Source: Deltaproteobacteria bacterium (GTDB taxonomy: Bacteria; Myxococcota_A; UBA9160; SZUA-336). Taken from it: a DNA stretch of 61,206 bases. Shown here in pieces: positions 1 through 9,662 of the stretch. The stretch spans positions 1 through 61,206 of the forward strand of contig JAJDAK010000026.1 of the NCBI GenBank assembly GCA_029261895.1, read 5' to 3'. The position numbers and the translations under genes were made by a program. The number at the start of each line of letters is the position of its first letter. Position 1 is the stretch's first letter. The notes under the pieces are model-generated. The model was not told the DNA's origin and did not search any database. It worked only from the letters and a program-made list of their open reading frames with translations.

Positions 1-487
1 GGCTAAAAAGTTTTTGGGCAACAGTCTCCATCCCATCGGTGAAACCTCCCTGCCGGGCGCTTCCGTCCCACCACTTTCCCCCTTCCCAACTTTTGTACCC
101 ACGCTTGGCGAGCTCGCGTCCGAGCGTCCGATACTGCTCGATGACGGTGCCTCGTCCATGAAAAACGGTTCCGCGTCTAGACTCGAGGTCGGCTTCGGCT
201 GCGGCCCATTGGTCCTGCGTTAGACCTGCTGATAGGGCCCTCAGTGACGGCAGGCATACGCTCGCGGTCGTGAAGCCATGGGTGAAAGTGACGCCGTTTG
301 TGGCGAGTTCATCCAGGTGTGGGGTCTCGACGATGGTATTGCCCATAAACCCCGCATGCATCCAACCGATATCATCGCCGATGATGAGTACGATGTTGGG
401 AGGTTGCTCCGTGTCTGCAGATACCGAGCTTCCGAATATAAACGTCGCGAGAGCGACCAGAACCGTTGCTTTTAGTGAACGCATCAT
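1..487 (-). CDS. Sulfatase, N-terminal part (runs off the window edge)
   Basis: The reading frame is open from an ATG at 487 (or 484) to position 1, so only about 160 residues are seen and the C-terminus is outside the window. A signal peptide is followed by PPNIVLIIGDDIGW, the metal-binding start of the alkaline phosphatase/sulfatase fold, and by SVCLPSLRALSAGL, where the catalytic cysteine that becomes formylglycine should lie. Family knowledge: periplasmic or secreted hydrolase of sulfate esters. The motif deviates: the usual C-x-P-S-R has Leu at the Arg position and Arg one residue later. A GGGA Shine-Dalgarno 5 nt before the ATG at 484 slightly favours that start. It lies 14 bp downstream of the PKD protein gene on the same strand, so the two are probably co-transcribed. 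The fold is clear; the substrate is not. Confidence 0.85.
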   Translation of the reverse strand, partial: MMRSLKATVLVALATFIFGSSVSADTEQPPNIVLIIGDDIGWMHAGFMGNTIVETPHLDELATNGVTFTHGFTTASVCLPSLRALSAGLTQDQWAAAEADLESRRGTVFHGRGTVIEQYRTLGRELAKRGYKSWEGGKWWDGSARQGGFTDGMETVAQKLFS

Positions 488-501
488 CTTCCCGTCTTCA
501 A

Positions 502-3500
502 CTACTTGCTCAACCACAGCCGATCAAAATCAAGATCAATATCTGCTGACTTATCACCGTCTGGGTCATCGCCACGAAAGCTGTCGCTGGCGTAGACGCT
601 GCCCAATAAAACGTAACCTTGGAACTCGAGCGTACTGGGTCCTGTCGATGCGAACTTGACGATGCCACGCCCTGTCTCCACGAGTACGTTGCTCGATCCA
701 TCGACGAGGACGCTGAACGGTTGATCTGGTGTTATCAGGTTTACCTGACCCATGCAAATTCGTGATCCTGCGCCGTCATGTAAGCTCTCGCGACAGACCT
801 GCAGCGTGGAGCCATCGCCTTCGGCGCTGTACCAGTTGCCCGCACCGTCTAGAACCATCGTGGAATCGGGTGTGCTCGACGGCGAGAGTGCTGCAAAGCC
901 CGTGACGCTCGTGCGTGTGGCGTTGATGTCTGCTTCATAGAGGGAGCCATCGTCCATGAGAACGAAGACGCGGTAAGCGGTGCCGTTACGGACAACACGT
1001 AGATCCTCGATCGGCATGCCCGGTATGGCACCGATGTCGGCGTTTAGGTCCTCGCTCACGACTCCAAAGGTCTGAAGTGTGGCGTGGTACCAGCGGAGAC
1101 GTGTCATGGAACTTGCCCCCGACTCGGTGAAGAAAACCGCACCGTCGCTTGTTGCATCGAGCTCGAGCTCGATGGACTCGTCCCAACGGAGGTCCACATC
1201 GCCCGCACTGGATTCGACGCCAGCGAGCAGATCCTCGTCGTGAACGATCACGCCTGTGCCGATGCCACCAGCGGTAATGCGATCGCAAGCATGCGTGGTG
1301 AGGTCCGCGTCACAGAGCGTATGGTCGAGCACGTCGGAGTCGATTGCGAAGACTTCGTCGTTCACGATGACGACGTCACTGCGCTCGTCCTGCCATTGGT
1401 CGGTTCCGACCTCCAAGCCTGCAATGGTGAAGGGATCCACGAGAATCGCGAGATCGCCAAAACCTTTGCCGTTGTTGGAAACGGCACCGTTAGCACCAAG
1501 CCCGATCACGCGGGCGCTGAAATCTTCCTCAGTACTGAACTGGCTGAAATTGTCCTCATCGACAAAGTAGACGCTCTCGGGGGTTCCGAGGATCCCAATA
1601 TTGTTGTCACCCTTGGCGTAGCCGTGCATCAGGAAGGTAACCGGCGGCAGATGCGCAGGGTTTGGATTCACCGTGAGCAGGGCGGAGTAATGTCCCGAAG
1701 ACGGGCCTCTGAACTCCACGGGGAAGAAGGCCGTCGGATTTGTGGGATCCAAAGTGTTCGGATCGATGGTCCAATTGGTTGAGAGCGCAGTGAAGGCGGT
1801 GTTTCCTGGCGGGTAGATTGGGGTAATGGTGGTTGAACCCGTGACGACTTCACGGCCCGCCAAGTAGGTCGCTGTTACGCCTGCCGGTGTGAGTCCCGAT
1901 TTGGCCGAGCCCAACATCGTCGATAGGTTTCCAGAACCTTTGCGCTCGAAGTCGAGCGCTGGCGCCGTAAAGGTCATCACGGCGTTCTGCGACGCAATAC
2001 CCGTCAACGCGATATCGAATGGAGGCCCGTCTACACGCCCGCCAGTTCCGAAGGCGGTTGGGCGATCCCAAGTCACCCGGAGCCGCGCGCTGAAACGCTT
2101 TGTTGTGGTGACTGCGCCTGGATCGAAGGTGATCGAGATTGCATCATTCACTTTGCCGCTATCGCCCGGCCTTAAGAAGATGAAGTCGTCGGTATCGGTC
2201 CATTCCGCGCTGAAGAACTCCTTGTCGGCGCCCAGAATTTCGAAGTCATAGATGTTTGCCCACGGGAACGGCAGCCCGCCTGCGGGGATGTCGACGGCTT
2301 GATTGGCAAAAGCCTTCCAGATCTCGACCTTTGTGGTGAACGTGGGTCCGAAGTCTATTAAGGCACTTGGTCCGACGAGATTGACGTTGTGGGTTATGAG
2401 TACGGAATCAAAGTCGATCGGCACTGCCGCAATGCTGCCCTTCAGCGGAATCGACACGTTGCCAGCGTTGCTTGAAATCATCAGCTGCCGGCTGAAGTTC
2501 TGCGCGGGTTGATTCAGCGCCGGGCCGAATTCGATGTCGATGAAATGGCTTTCGCCAGCGCGAAGCGACGGAATAGAGGTACCGTTTCTGATGCTAAAAG
2601 GTGTACCTGTGCCGCCGCTGATCTGCGGCGGAGAAAAGGAAAGGACGCCGTCACCGGTGTTTCGAACTTCAACCACGCGTTCGTTGAACGCGCCTTGGAC
2701 GAAAATAAATTCAATTTCGCTATTCAGGGTTCCGAAGTCCAAGCCGACGTTGGGGTCGATCTCGGGAATTTCGAGCACCGGGTCGCCCATCGGCATATTG
2801 GCATCCGCATCGAGTACGGGTATTAGGATGGGTGTTGCGGCGATATTCCAACTCTCATCGCTGACGGTTAGGCTCGCTTGAAACACGCCTTCTACGGCAT
2901 AGCTGTGCGTGGTGATAGCAGTGCTGGTTTCTAGTGTGGTGCCATCGCCGAAGTTCCAACTGAAGTCGAGCGGCGAGCCTTCGGGGTCGGAGCTGCCCGA
3001 CGCGTCGAAGGTGACCAGGTCACTGGTTAGAGGTGCGCTCGGCGACACATTGAAGCTTGCGATAGGGGGCAGATTCGTCGTGATGCGAACGTACCGTGTG
3101 TAATCTGTGTCCTTCACGGTGGTGGGCGATGACTGGCCTATCTTTATGAAGGGTTGGCTCTTGATTTGGACCTTGATGTTGTTGTTTGACGTCTGACTCA
3201 AGAACTGCAATGGAATCTCGCCACGTAGTTCGACGACCGCATTGTTGCGATTTGAATCTGTGATCGGAGTGTAAAACTGAGCCACGTCAACGCCGTTGAG
3301 CGTGGCGACAAGAGTTCCTAGATCCACCTCCGCACCGCTGCTCGCTCGATTTACATCGACAAATACGGGTAGGAACGTTCCCACGGGCACGGTCTCGTTC
3401 TTCAGCGGAGAAACGACGGTTAACATGGGTTCTCCAGTGAGCGCGGTCCGGACGAGGATCTCCCCGCTTGTACTCGACGTAAGTCCCCCAGAATCGCGGA

Positions 3501-4491
3501 CCGTCATGCCGATCGCGTAGGTGACCTTGGTTTGGCCGGGCTTGGGATAGATTTGTACCAACTGCGCGTTCGGATCGAATGGTGATGTTGAACCGTTGCC
3601 AAAGTCGAACATGTATTCCAGCGCGTCCCCGTCGGGATCGGTACTGTCGAGTCCGTCGAAGATGATGGGGTAGAGGAACGACCCCTCCGACGGGAAAGTT
3701 CTTAGCGCAGCGATGGGTGGTCGGTTCAGCACGATGTCAATCGACTCGGTCGCGGTAAAGCTCCCGTCGGAGGCGCGGACGACGACTTGGATCGGCCCTG
3801 CATCGGGATCATAGCTATGCTGCACCAGAATCGATTGGAAGCCTGCCGCCGACTGGTCTGCGGCCATCGCGCCATCCCCAAACTCCACGTCATAGGAAGT
3901 GACGAGCCCGCCGTCCGGGTCGGAGAGATCCGCTTCGATGACGGTCGGTTGTCCTGCGTTCACCCTCCACGCACCACCCGGCTCCTGACCGATCGCGTTG
4001 GAAACACGCAGGTTCGAAATCACCGGTGTCTGGTTCGGTACAAGGCGAATTTTAGCCTTGTCCGCGTCGCGCAGCACTTTGAAGCGTGTTCCAATAAGGA
4101 AAGGTTGGGAGGTGACCTTGGCTTTGAATGCGTATTTCTTCTTCGGATTGAAGAACGGAACGATGACGTCCGCCTGTTTCCCGATAACCTTGCCATTTCC
4201 ATCGACAATGTCGCTGAACATAGCGGCGAGATCGTCACGTTTTATTCTTGAGAAACGCGGCGAAAATGTGTTGGGGTCGGCTTCTACACCGTTCGACGCG
4301 GATCCGAAGAGGACTTCGAGGTGAACCGTGGCTTGTTGTTGCCCCGGCTGGATGACGATATCGAATGCGGGTTTTACGAAGGGCGGATCGACGATGGTGA
4401 CGAGCCCTTCTTTGTCGATGCTCGCGGCATAAGCCAGGCATGGGGCTACGAAAACAATGAGGGACGCTGTGAGCCACAGGATTCTTTTCAT
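502..4491 (-). CDS. Large exported PKD-domain / choice-of-anchor protein
   Basis: A 1,329-residue protein with a clear signal peptide (about residues 1-22, ending AYAA). Ig-like PKD domains are recognisable near residues 165-255, 257-345 and 468-557, with the typical DPDGD/DPEG turns and FDFGNG or WNFGDG cores. Around residues 585-690 there is an ASPM/choice-of-anchor D-like beta domain (VEVRNTGDGVLSF). The last ~330 residues are Asp-rich and look like a beta-propeller or lectin-like module, but I cannot name it. No LPXTG, GlyGly-CTERM or PEP-CTERM tail is visible. Family knowledge: such proteins are secreted or surface adhesins/glycan-binding scaffolds. The downstream sulfatase suggests a role in handling sulfated polymers, which is inference. 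The start is followed by a Lys/Arg n-region, as expected for a secreted protein. Confidence 0.85.
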   Translation of the reverse strand: MKRILWLTASLIVFVAPCLAYAASIDKEGLVTIVDPPFVKPAFDIVIQPGQQQATVHLEVLFGSASNGVEADPNTFSPRFSRIKRDDLAAMFSDIVDGNGKVIGKQADVIVPFFNPKKKYAFKAKVTSQPFLIGTRFKVLRDADKAKIRLVPNQTPVISNLRVSNAIGQEPGGAWRVNAGQPTVIEADLSDPDGGLVTSYDVEFGDGAMAADQSAAGFQSILVQHSYDPDAGPIQVVVRASDGSFTATESIDIVLNRPPIAALRTFPSEGSFLYPIIFDGLDSTDPDGDALEYMFDFGNGSTSPFDPNAQLVQIYPKPGQTKVTYAIGMTVRDSGGLTSSTSGEILVRTALTGEPMLTVVSPLKNETVPVGTFLPVFVDVNRASSGAEVDLGTLVATLNGVDVAQFYTPITDSNRNNAVVELRGEIPLQFLSQTSNNNIKVQIKSQPFIKIGQSSPTTVKDTDYTRYVRITTNLPPIASFNVSPSAPLTSDLVTFDASGSSDPEGSPLDFSWNFGDGTTLETSTAITTHSYAVEGVFQASLTVSDESWNIAATPILIPVLDADANMPMGDPVLEIPEIDPNVGLDFGTLNSEIEFIFVQGAFNERVVEVRNTGDGVLSFSPPQISGGTGTPFSIRNGTSIPSLRAGESHFIDIEFGPALNQPAQNFSRQLMISSNAGNVSIPLKGSIAAVPIDFDSVLITHNVNLVGPSALIDFGPTFTTKVEIWKAFANQAVDIPAGGLPFPWANIYDFEILGADKEFFSAEWTDTDDFIFLRPGDSGKVNDAISITFDPGAVTTTKRFSARLRVTWDRPTAFGTGGRVDGPPFDIALTGIASQNAVMTFTAPALDFERKGSGNLSTMLGSAKSGLTPAGVTATYLAGREVVTGSTTITPIYPPGNTAFTALSTNWTIDPNTLDPTNPTAFFPVEFRGPSSGHYSALLTVNPNPAHLPPVTFLMHGYAKGDNNIGILGTPESVYFVDEDNFSQFSTEEDFSARVIGLGANGAVSNNGKGFGDLAILVDPFTIAGLEVGTDQWQDERSDVVIVNDEVFAIDSDVLDHTLCDADLTTHACDRITAGGIGTGVIVHDEDLLAGVESSAGDVDLRWDESIELELDATSDGAVFFTESGASSMTRLRWYHATLQTFGVVSEDLNADIGAIPGMPIEDLRVVRNGTAYRVFVLMDDGSLYEADINATRTSVTGFAALSPSSTPDSTMVLDGAGNWYSAEGDGSTLQVCRESLHDGAGSRICMGQVNLITPDQPFSVLVDGSSNVLVETGRGIVKFASTGPSTLEFQGYVLLGSVYASDSFRGDDPDGDKSADIDLDFDRLWLSK

Positions 4492-4702
4492 AACTTAAGA
4501 GCCTACTACGCGTCGTGTGGCGTTACGGGTTTCATGAAGCCAAATGGTCTCAGGTAGCCGCTAAAATGACAATCGCTGATGTTCCGCGGTAGTGGGAACC
4601 AAGTCCTAATATCGTGTGAATTAACGTGAGCTGCGGGGTAAGTTGCGCATTAGATTCCGCTTCAAGGTGTGCGACGTTGAAATATGAACAGATCCGTGGA
4701 TG

Positions 4703-6973
4703 TTAGGGCGAGCGCGTCAGCTCCAAAAGCAGCGTTGACGCATGTGGATCATCAGGCGCCGCTTCGACGAGTTTCGTCGCGAAGCGCATTGCCTTTTCGA
4801 CGTCCCCGTCGTCGCGTGCGATGGTTGTCAGGGCATAGAGTAGTTGGGTATTGCCTAGGTGTTGCCCATGAGCACTTTCTAGAACACTCAGCGCCCGCTC
4901 GGTGTTGCCAGATTCGTGAAGGCCAAGTGCCCATGCATAGGCGTACTGAGCCGACCTTGGTTCGAGTTCCGCGGCGCGCGCGAGCAATTCGAGTGCGGTG
5001 TCACGTTGTCCCGAGCGGATCCGAAGTAGGCCCAACGCATGCAGCACTTCGGCGTTCCTGGGGTAGGTGGTAGCCGCGCGGTCGAGCAGCTCCAACGCAG
5101 CGTCGGGATGTCCCTGGGTCTGCCAGAGGTTTGCGAGATTGACATAGGCCGGACCAAAGCTCGGATCCAATTCCAGCGCGCGGTCGTAGGCGCGCTCTGC
5201 TTCTCTCGCGTTGTCTAAGGCGGTTTCGAGAAGCGCCAGATTCATCTGGGTTTCAGGTTGGTCCGCGAAGCTGTCGAGTGAGGCGCGATATTCGTCCAGG
5301 GCTTTCTGCCAATCCGGATGTTTGCGACCCGAAGGGCTGTCGGCGATACGACGCACGGCTTCGATGCGTACCGCGAAGGTGGCATCACTAAGGTGGGGTG
5401 CCGCGAGGTCCGTGCGCAGTTGTTCTGGCAACGGCGCAATGGCTTCCAACGCAGCGAGGCGCACGAGTCCGTCGGGATCTTTGAGAGATTGCTCGATGAT
5501 GGGAAGATGCTTCTGCTCGAGACGGCCGCGCAACAGGCGCAACGCAGATGCCCGAACGATCGCCGCATGCGTTGAACTCGCAGCGAGTGTCGCTAAGCGT
5601 TCGCTCGCTTTAAGGCCATCGTGTCGACCGGCGTTGATGGTCTCGGCGAAGTGTGCAGGTCGTGTCTTGCCATGTGCATTCTGAATCGCATCGCTGGCCC
5701 ACTCGGCCGTCTGGTCTGCATGACATGACGCGCATGGTTGAGGTGTTCCGAGTTTCGCGGAAACATCGGGACGTGGGACGCGAAAACTATGGTCGTGCCT
5801 CTCGTCCACGCCCATGTAGGTGCGAGTGGGCATGTGACAGGCCACGCAACTCGCGCCTGGCGAGTTGGTCTTGTGAAAGTGATGTTCGGTTTGAGCAAAA
5901 CGTCCGACGCTGTGACAGCTAGCACAGACCTTGTCCGGTTCGGCGTTTAGCTCTAGTGAGTGCGGATCATGGCAGTCGCTACACGCGACGCCAGCGGCGT
6001 ACATGCGGCTTTGTACAAAGGATCCCCAGACGTAGACTTCGTCTTGAATCTGGCCGTCCGCAAAGTACAGGTCTTCATCTATTAAAGCGGGTCGATGGGA
6101 GTCGAGCAGCTTTTGTTCGGGTGCCCATTCGCTTGTTAGTGCAGCGCGGCGTGAATGGCAGCGTGCGCAGGTTTCGATCTCGCGGTCGGTGTCGCGACGT
6201 TGGATGCGGTGAGCGATCGAAGCGTCCTCAGCGAAGACCCATGCGTTCGGGTCCGCGGGATCAAATCGAACCCCTAGGCCGTAGGTGGTGTCGTTAGCGG
6301 CAGCACCTCCTCGTGCCCAATCAACGTGTGTGCTGCCCGCACCATGACACGACTCACACGCGACATCGATCTCCGACCCTGTTGTTGTATACGTGTCGCT
6401 GGCGGATTCGTAGCCACGCACGACACCCGTGGAGTGGCAATCCGCGCAAGCCCAGTTCCATGTTTGCGCGCGACCCTTCCAATGGGTCGCGTCCCCGGGT
6501 TGCGGTGGATGTTCCGGATAGAGCGAGAACCAGCGCTGCCCACCGCTGTCGGCGGGGCGCGCATCCCAGGCCACGCCAAGTGCTTGCAAGCGGCCGCCTG
6601 ACATCGGCACCAGGTATTGTTGCAGTGGCGCGACTCCAAAGGTAGATGCGATTGAAAACTCTGCCGGGTCATGGTTCGGGTCGGAGACGCGGAGCCAAAA
6701 CGAGTCGTCCTTTTGCGTGAAGGTGTAGGTCGTGTTCGCGTGCGTGAACGTCGCATTGTCGAAGTCACCAAGAACAGAATTCGCATCGGCCGGCTGCATG
6801 GCTCGATCGTGGTGGGAGTCGCGCCAACGCTCGGCGGCACCAGGATGGCATTTGGCACATACTTCTGCGCCGACGAATGCGCTCCCCGGGTCTGGAGCAT
6901 CGGTACAAGCCAGAAGGCAAAGCACTAAACCGACTGGGCGCATAGATCGAAAACATGTAAACAGGATTCTCAC
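4703..6973 (-). CDS. Octaheme c-type cytochrome with HEAT and TPR repeats, lipoprotein
   Basis: A 756-residue protein. The N-terminus has a lipobox (LLAC, Cys23), so it is probably membrane-anchored in the periplasm. Eight CXXCH motifs are visible: CAKCH (C39), then CADCH, CESCH, CARCH, CSDCH, CASCH, CVACH and CASCH, all within the first ~420 residues, as in the cytochrome c554-like TPR-cytochrome family. Residues ~450-560 form HEAT-like helices (LKDPDGLVRLAALEAI) and ~580-750 form tetratricopeptide repeats (LELDPSFGPAYVNLANLW). Role inferred: periplasmic electron transfer or redox scaffold; the substrate is unknown. It starts 75 bp downstream of the norD stop on the same strand, so it may be a distal member of the nor transcript. 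It is not a NrfA: the CXXCK active-site motif is absent. Confidence 0.88.
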   Translation of the reverse strand: MRILFTCFRSMRPVGLVLCLLACTDAPDPGSAFVGAEVCAKCHPGAAERWRDSHHDRAMQPADANSVLGDFDNATFTHANTTYTFTQKDDSFWLRVSDPNHDPAEFSIASTFGVAPLQQYLVPMSGGRLQALGVAWDARPADSGGQRWFSLYPEHPPQPGDATHWKGRAQTWNWACADCHSTGVVRGYESASDTYTTTGSEIDVACESCHGAGSTHVDWARGGAAANDTTYGLGVRFDPADPNAWVFAEDASIAHRIQRRDTDREIETCARCHSRRAALTSEWAPEQKLLDSHRPALIDEDLYFADGQIQDEVYVWGSFVQSRMYAAGVACSDCHDPHSLELNAEPDKVCASCHSVGRFAQTEHHFHKTNSPGASCVACHMPTRTYMGVDERHDHSFRVPRPDVSAKLGTPQPCASCHADQTAEWASDAIQNAHGKTRPAHFAETINAGRHDGLKASERLATLAASSTHAAIVRASALRLLRGRLEQKHLPIIEQSLKDPDGLVRLAALEAIAPLPEQLRTDLAAPHLSDATFAVRIEAVRRIADSPSGRKHPDWQKALDEYRASLDSFADQPETQMNLALLETALDNAREAERAYDRALELDPSFGPAYVNLANLWQTQGHPDAALELLDRAATTYPRNAEVLHALGLLRIRSGQRDTALELLARAAELEPRSAQYAYAWALGLHESGNTERALSVLESAHGQHLGNTQLLYALTTIARDDGDVEKAMRFATKLVEAAPDDPHASTLLLELTRSP

Positions 6974-7048
6974 GGCTGTGCATCATAGCGAATGAATTCG
7001 AGCGGTCGTTGTGAGCTCCGCACACGCGCTCAAATCTACGGGAGGCAG

Positions 7049-8818
7049 CTAGGCTTGGGTCAAGCGTCCGTACACCGATGTGAGCGCCTCGGGAAGTTGG
7101 TTGGGGTTGGGGAGAATATGCCAACGACCATGACCGAAGAGTGCGGGAAGCGTATCGCGCGCCACGTTATCCACCGCGAGCGCGTGGGTGCAGACGTTGA
7201 CTCGCTCTGCTTCGCTAAGCGCTTGCCGAATATCCGCGATTCCGTAACGGCCTTCATAACGGTCATAGTCGGTGGGTTTTCCGTCGCTGATCAAGAGGAG
7301 TAGGTGGCGGTCAGCGGGCTCACGAATCAGTTCGGCGGTCGCGTGGCGCAGCGCCGGTCCCACGCGCGTATAGCCCACGGGCTCGAGTGCACCCAAACGT
7401 CCCCGTGCCTGAACCCATGGTTCGCGCCATCCTTTCAGCTGCCAAACCTGGCAGCGATTTCGGGTTTGCGAGGCGAAGGCGAGCACTTGAAAGCGGTCGC
7501 CCAAGGAATCGGCGACTTCGCCCCAAACGAAAACCGCCTCACGTGCCACGTCGAGTACACGGTGATTGTCGACCCAGGAATCGGTGGAGAGGGAGATATC
7601 GAGCAAGACCGTGGCGACAAAATCTCGGCGCTTCTTGTCCTGTCTTAAGTAGAGTCGGCGGTCCATGGGTCGACCTGCAGATCGGGCTGCGTTCGCATCG
7701 ATGAGTGCCGCGAGATCGACATCGGGCCCGTCGAATTGTCGCCTCGATTCTGATCGGCCCGCCCGATGTATCTCCAGGCGTCTTCGCAATTCTCGAATGA
7801 GACGATGATGTCGTAGTGAGACATCTTGGGCCCATGCGGTATTCTGTCCATCGAAGCGACGTGGATAAACAGTGCACCAACTTTTCCTGTATTGCTTACG
7901 TCGAACGTCCCACTCGTCATAGGGAATTCCGGGTAGTTCTGTGGTCGAATCCGCTACGTCGGGTACATCGGACCCCAAATCCAAATCTGCGCGCAACATC
8001 GAGTGGGATGACTCGTCGGTCCGAATCAGGTTGCCGAGGTTTATATCGCGAAGCGCTTCCAAATGATCGGCGAGCTCGTCCGCACCGTCTAAGTCTTTCT
8101 GGCCCCCGCGATACTGGTCGAGGGTCTGTGTTTTCTCGAAGACATGTGTGGGCGTGACCTCATCGCCTTGGTTTTGCTTGAGCGTCACTCGCGTAAGTTC
8201 ATCCACCGATGGCGCGACTGCCTCTGTCTCAATCGTATCCTTGCGCATGGCGGAAGGTTTTGACTCGTTGATCTCTTCGCAATCCGCGTTCGCGATCCAC
8301 TCGCCCCAGAGGTATTGACCAAGCAGCTTTTCCTGATCGTGAAGTGAATCGGTTTCGGGATGCGCCTGGAGCACCCATTCACACGCCTGCTGGTATCGTT
8401 CGCCGAAGCGGGGAAGCTCCTGGGCGCAAATTTCCGTCGCTCGCTGCGCGATTCGTATGGATTCGAGCGTGGACTGTGTCGGATCGTGGGGCCGTGACCG
8501 ACCGCGCGTGAGCCGGCGCATCACGGCAGAGATACAGATGCGAATCACGTAGAGTTGTTGATTCGATTCTGAAGTCGGCGCGATTCGAAACTCTTTCGGC
8601 AGGAGAAGGTCGCGGCCACGAATGCCGCCTGAATCGCGTGCGACGAGGACGCGTACGGGTTCGGCCGCCATCAGCTGGGCGACCACGCGCAGCGAGTCGA
8701 CCGTGTCTTCTAGTCGTGCGACCCGAGGGTCCGTGTTGGGTGGTTTTGAAAAGTGACGAACGCGGTGCCAAATCGAAAGTAAGCCGCGAAACGCACCTTC
8801 TTCCCAGTCGAGTTCCAT
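7049..8818 (-). CDS. norD: NorD, nitric oxide reductase activation protein (VWA domain)
   Basis: Family knowledge: NorD is needed with the NorQ ATPase to activate NorBC, probably for cofactor insertion or remodelling. The C-terminal ~200 residues form a von Willebrand factor A domain with an intact MIDAS: DISLSTDS (DxSxS), a Thr in YTRVGPALRHA, and SDGKPTDYD. The frame stays open upstream to 8959, but that would overlap norQ by 128 bp. The ATG at 8818 gives MELDWEEGAF, which matches the usual NorD start and leaves 13 bp after the norQ stop. Length is then 589 residues, close to the family norm. It is the last gene of norCBQD; the octaheme cytochrome gene follows 75 bp later on the same strand. 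Confidence 0.9.
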   Translation of the reverse strand: MELDWEEGAFRGLLSIWHRVRHFSKPPNTDPRVARLEDTVDSLRVVAQLMAAEPVRVLVARDSGGIRGRDLLLPKEFRIAPTSESNQQLYVIRICISAVMRRLTRGRSRPHDPTQSTLESIRIAQRATEICAQELPRFGERYQQACEWVLQAHPETDSLHDQEKLLGQYLWGEWIANADCEEINESKPSAMRKDTIETEAVAPSVDELTRVTLKQNQGDEVTPTHVFEKTQTLDQYRGGQKDLDGADELADHLEALRDINLGNLIRTDESSHSMLRADLDLGSDVPDVADSTTELPGIPYDEWDVRRKQYRKSWCTVYPRRFDGQNTAWAQDVSLRHHRLIRELRRRLEIHRAGRSESRRQFDGPDVDLAALIDANAARSAGRPMDRRLYLRQDKKRRDFVATVLLDISLSTDSWVDNHRVLDVAREAVFVWGEVADSLGDRFQVLAFASQTRNRCQVWQLKGWREPWVQARGRLGALEPVGYTRVGPALRHATAELIREPADRHLLLLISDGKPTDYDRYEGRYGIADIRQALSEAERVNVCTHALAVDNVARDTLPALFGHGRWHILPNPNQLPEALTSVYGRLTQA

Positions 8819-8831
8819 GCCGAGGTCGATC

Positions 8832-9662
8832 TCAGAAGACCAGAGCGACGAGGTCGCGAAGACCGTTTCCGATCTCGATATCATCTGTGAGCGATTCGAC
8901 GATCGCCGTGTTGCATGCCGCGCGGGGCAATAGTCCCGCATGAATGAGATGCGCAGCATTGACGAGAAGTCGCGTCGAGGGCATCTCCGCCAAACCCAAG
9001 CGTTCTATCTCACGTAAGCGGGCTGCGAGGGCCACAAGTTTTCGAGCCGTGGCGCGATCGACGGGGGTTTCTCCAAGCAGAATCTCTTCCTCCACCGCGG
9101 CGGGTGGATAACCGAACGAAAGCGCAAGAAAACGTTGTCGTGTGGAAGGTTTGAGTTCCTTGAGTCCGCGTTGGTAGCCCGGGTTGAAACTGACCACCAG
9201 CATGAATTCATTCGCTGCGGCGATTTCTTCGTCGTGTCGCTCGATATAGAGTGTGCGACGATGATCGGTGAGTGGATGGATTACCACGACCACATCGCTC
9301 CGTGCCTCGGCGAATTCATCGAGATAGAGGATGGCTCCCTGCCGAACCGCTCGCGCAACCGGACCGTCCTGCCAGACGGTATCGCCACCCTCGATGAGGT
9401 ATCGTCCTGTTAAATCGGTTGCGGAGGTTTCATCGTGACACGCCACTGTAACGAGGGGGCGGCCGAGTTTCGCCGCCATGTATTCAACCAGGCGAGATTT
9501 GCCGCAGCCGGTTGGCCCCTTGAGAAGTAGGGGCACACGTTCTTGGTACGCGTGACGAAATATCTCGCATTCGTTGCCAATCGGCCTATACCACGGTAGC
9601 GGATCCACAGCGTGGTTATCCGATAGCTTAGGCGCTGTTTCAAGAATCGCGGATGGCCTCAT
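8832..9662 (-). CDS. norQ: NorQ, MoxR-type AAA+ ATPase
   Basis: An AAA+ ATPase of the CbbQ/NirQ/NorQ group, the partner of NorD in NorBC activation. Visible: Walker A GPTGCGKS, Walker B ILYLDEFAEA, and the conserved PWYRPIGNECEIF start of the family. The frame is open back to an ATG at 9698, which would give 12 additional residues inside norB. I prefer the ATG at 9662 because a GGAG lies 9 nt before it and the protein length (276) then fits the family. Even so, it overlaps the 3' end of norB by 23 bp, indicating translational coupling. Regulation would follow the norC promoter. The assignment is firm because of the order norC-norB-norQ-norD. Confidence 0.9.
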   Translation of the reverse strand: MRPSAILETAPKLSDNHAVDPLPWYRPIGNECEIFRHAYQERVPLLLKGPTGCGKSRLVEYMAAKLGRPLVTVACHDETSATDLTGRYLIEGGDTVWQDGPVARAVRQGAILYLDEFAEARSDVVVVIHPLTDHRRTLYIERHDEEIAAANEFMLVVSFNPGYQRGLKELKPSTRQRFLALSFGYPPAAVEEEILLGETPVDRATARKLVALAARLREIERLGLAEMPSTRLLVNAAHLIHAGLLPRAACNTAIVESLTDDIEIGNGLRDLVALVF

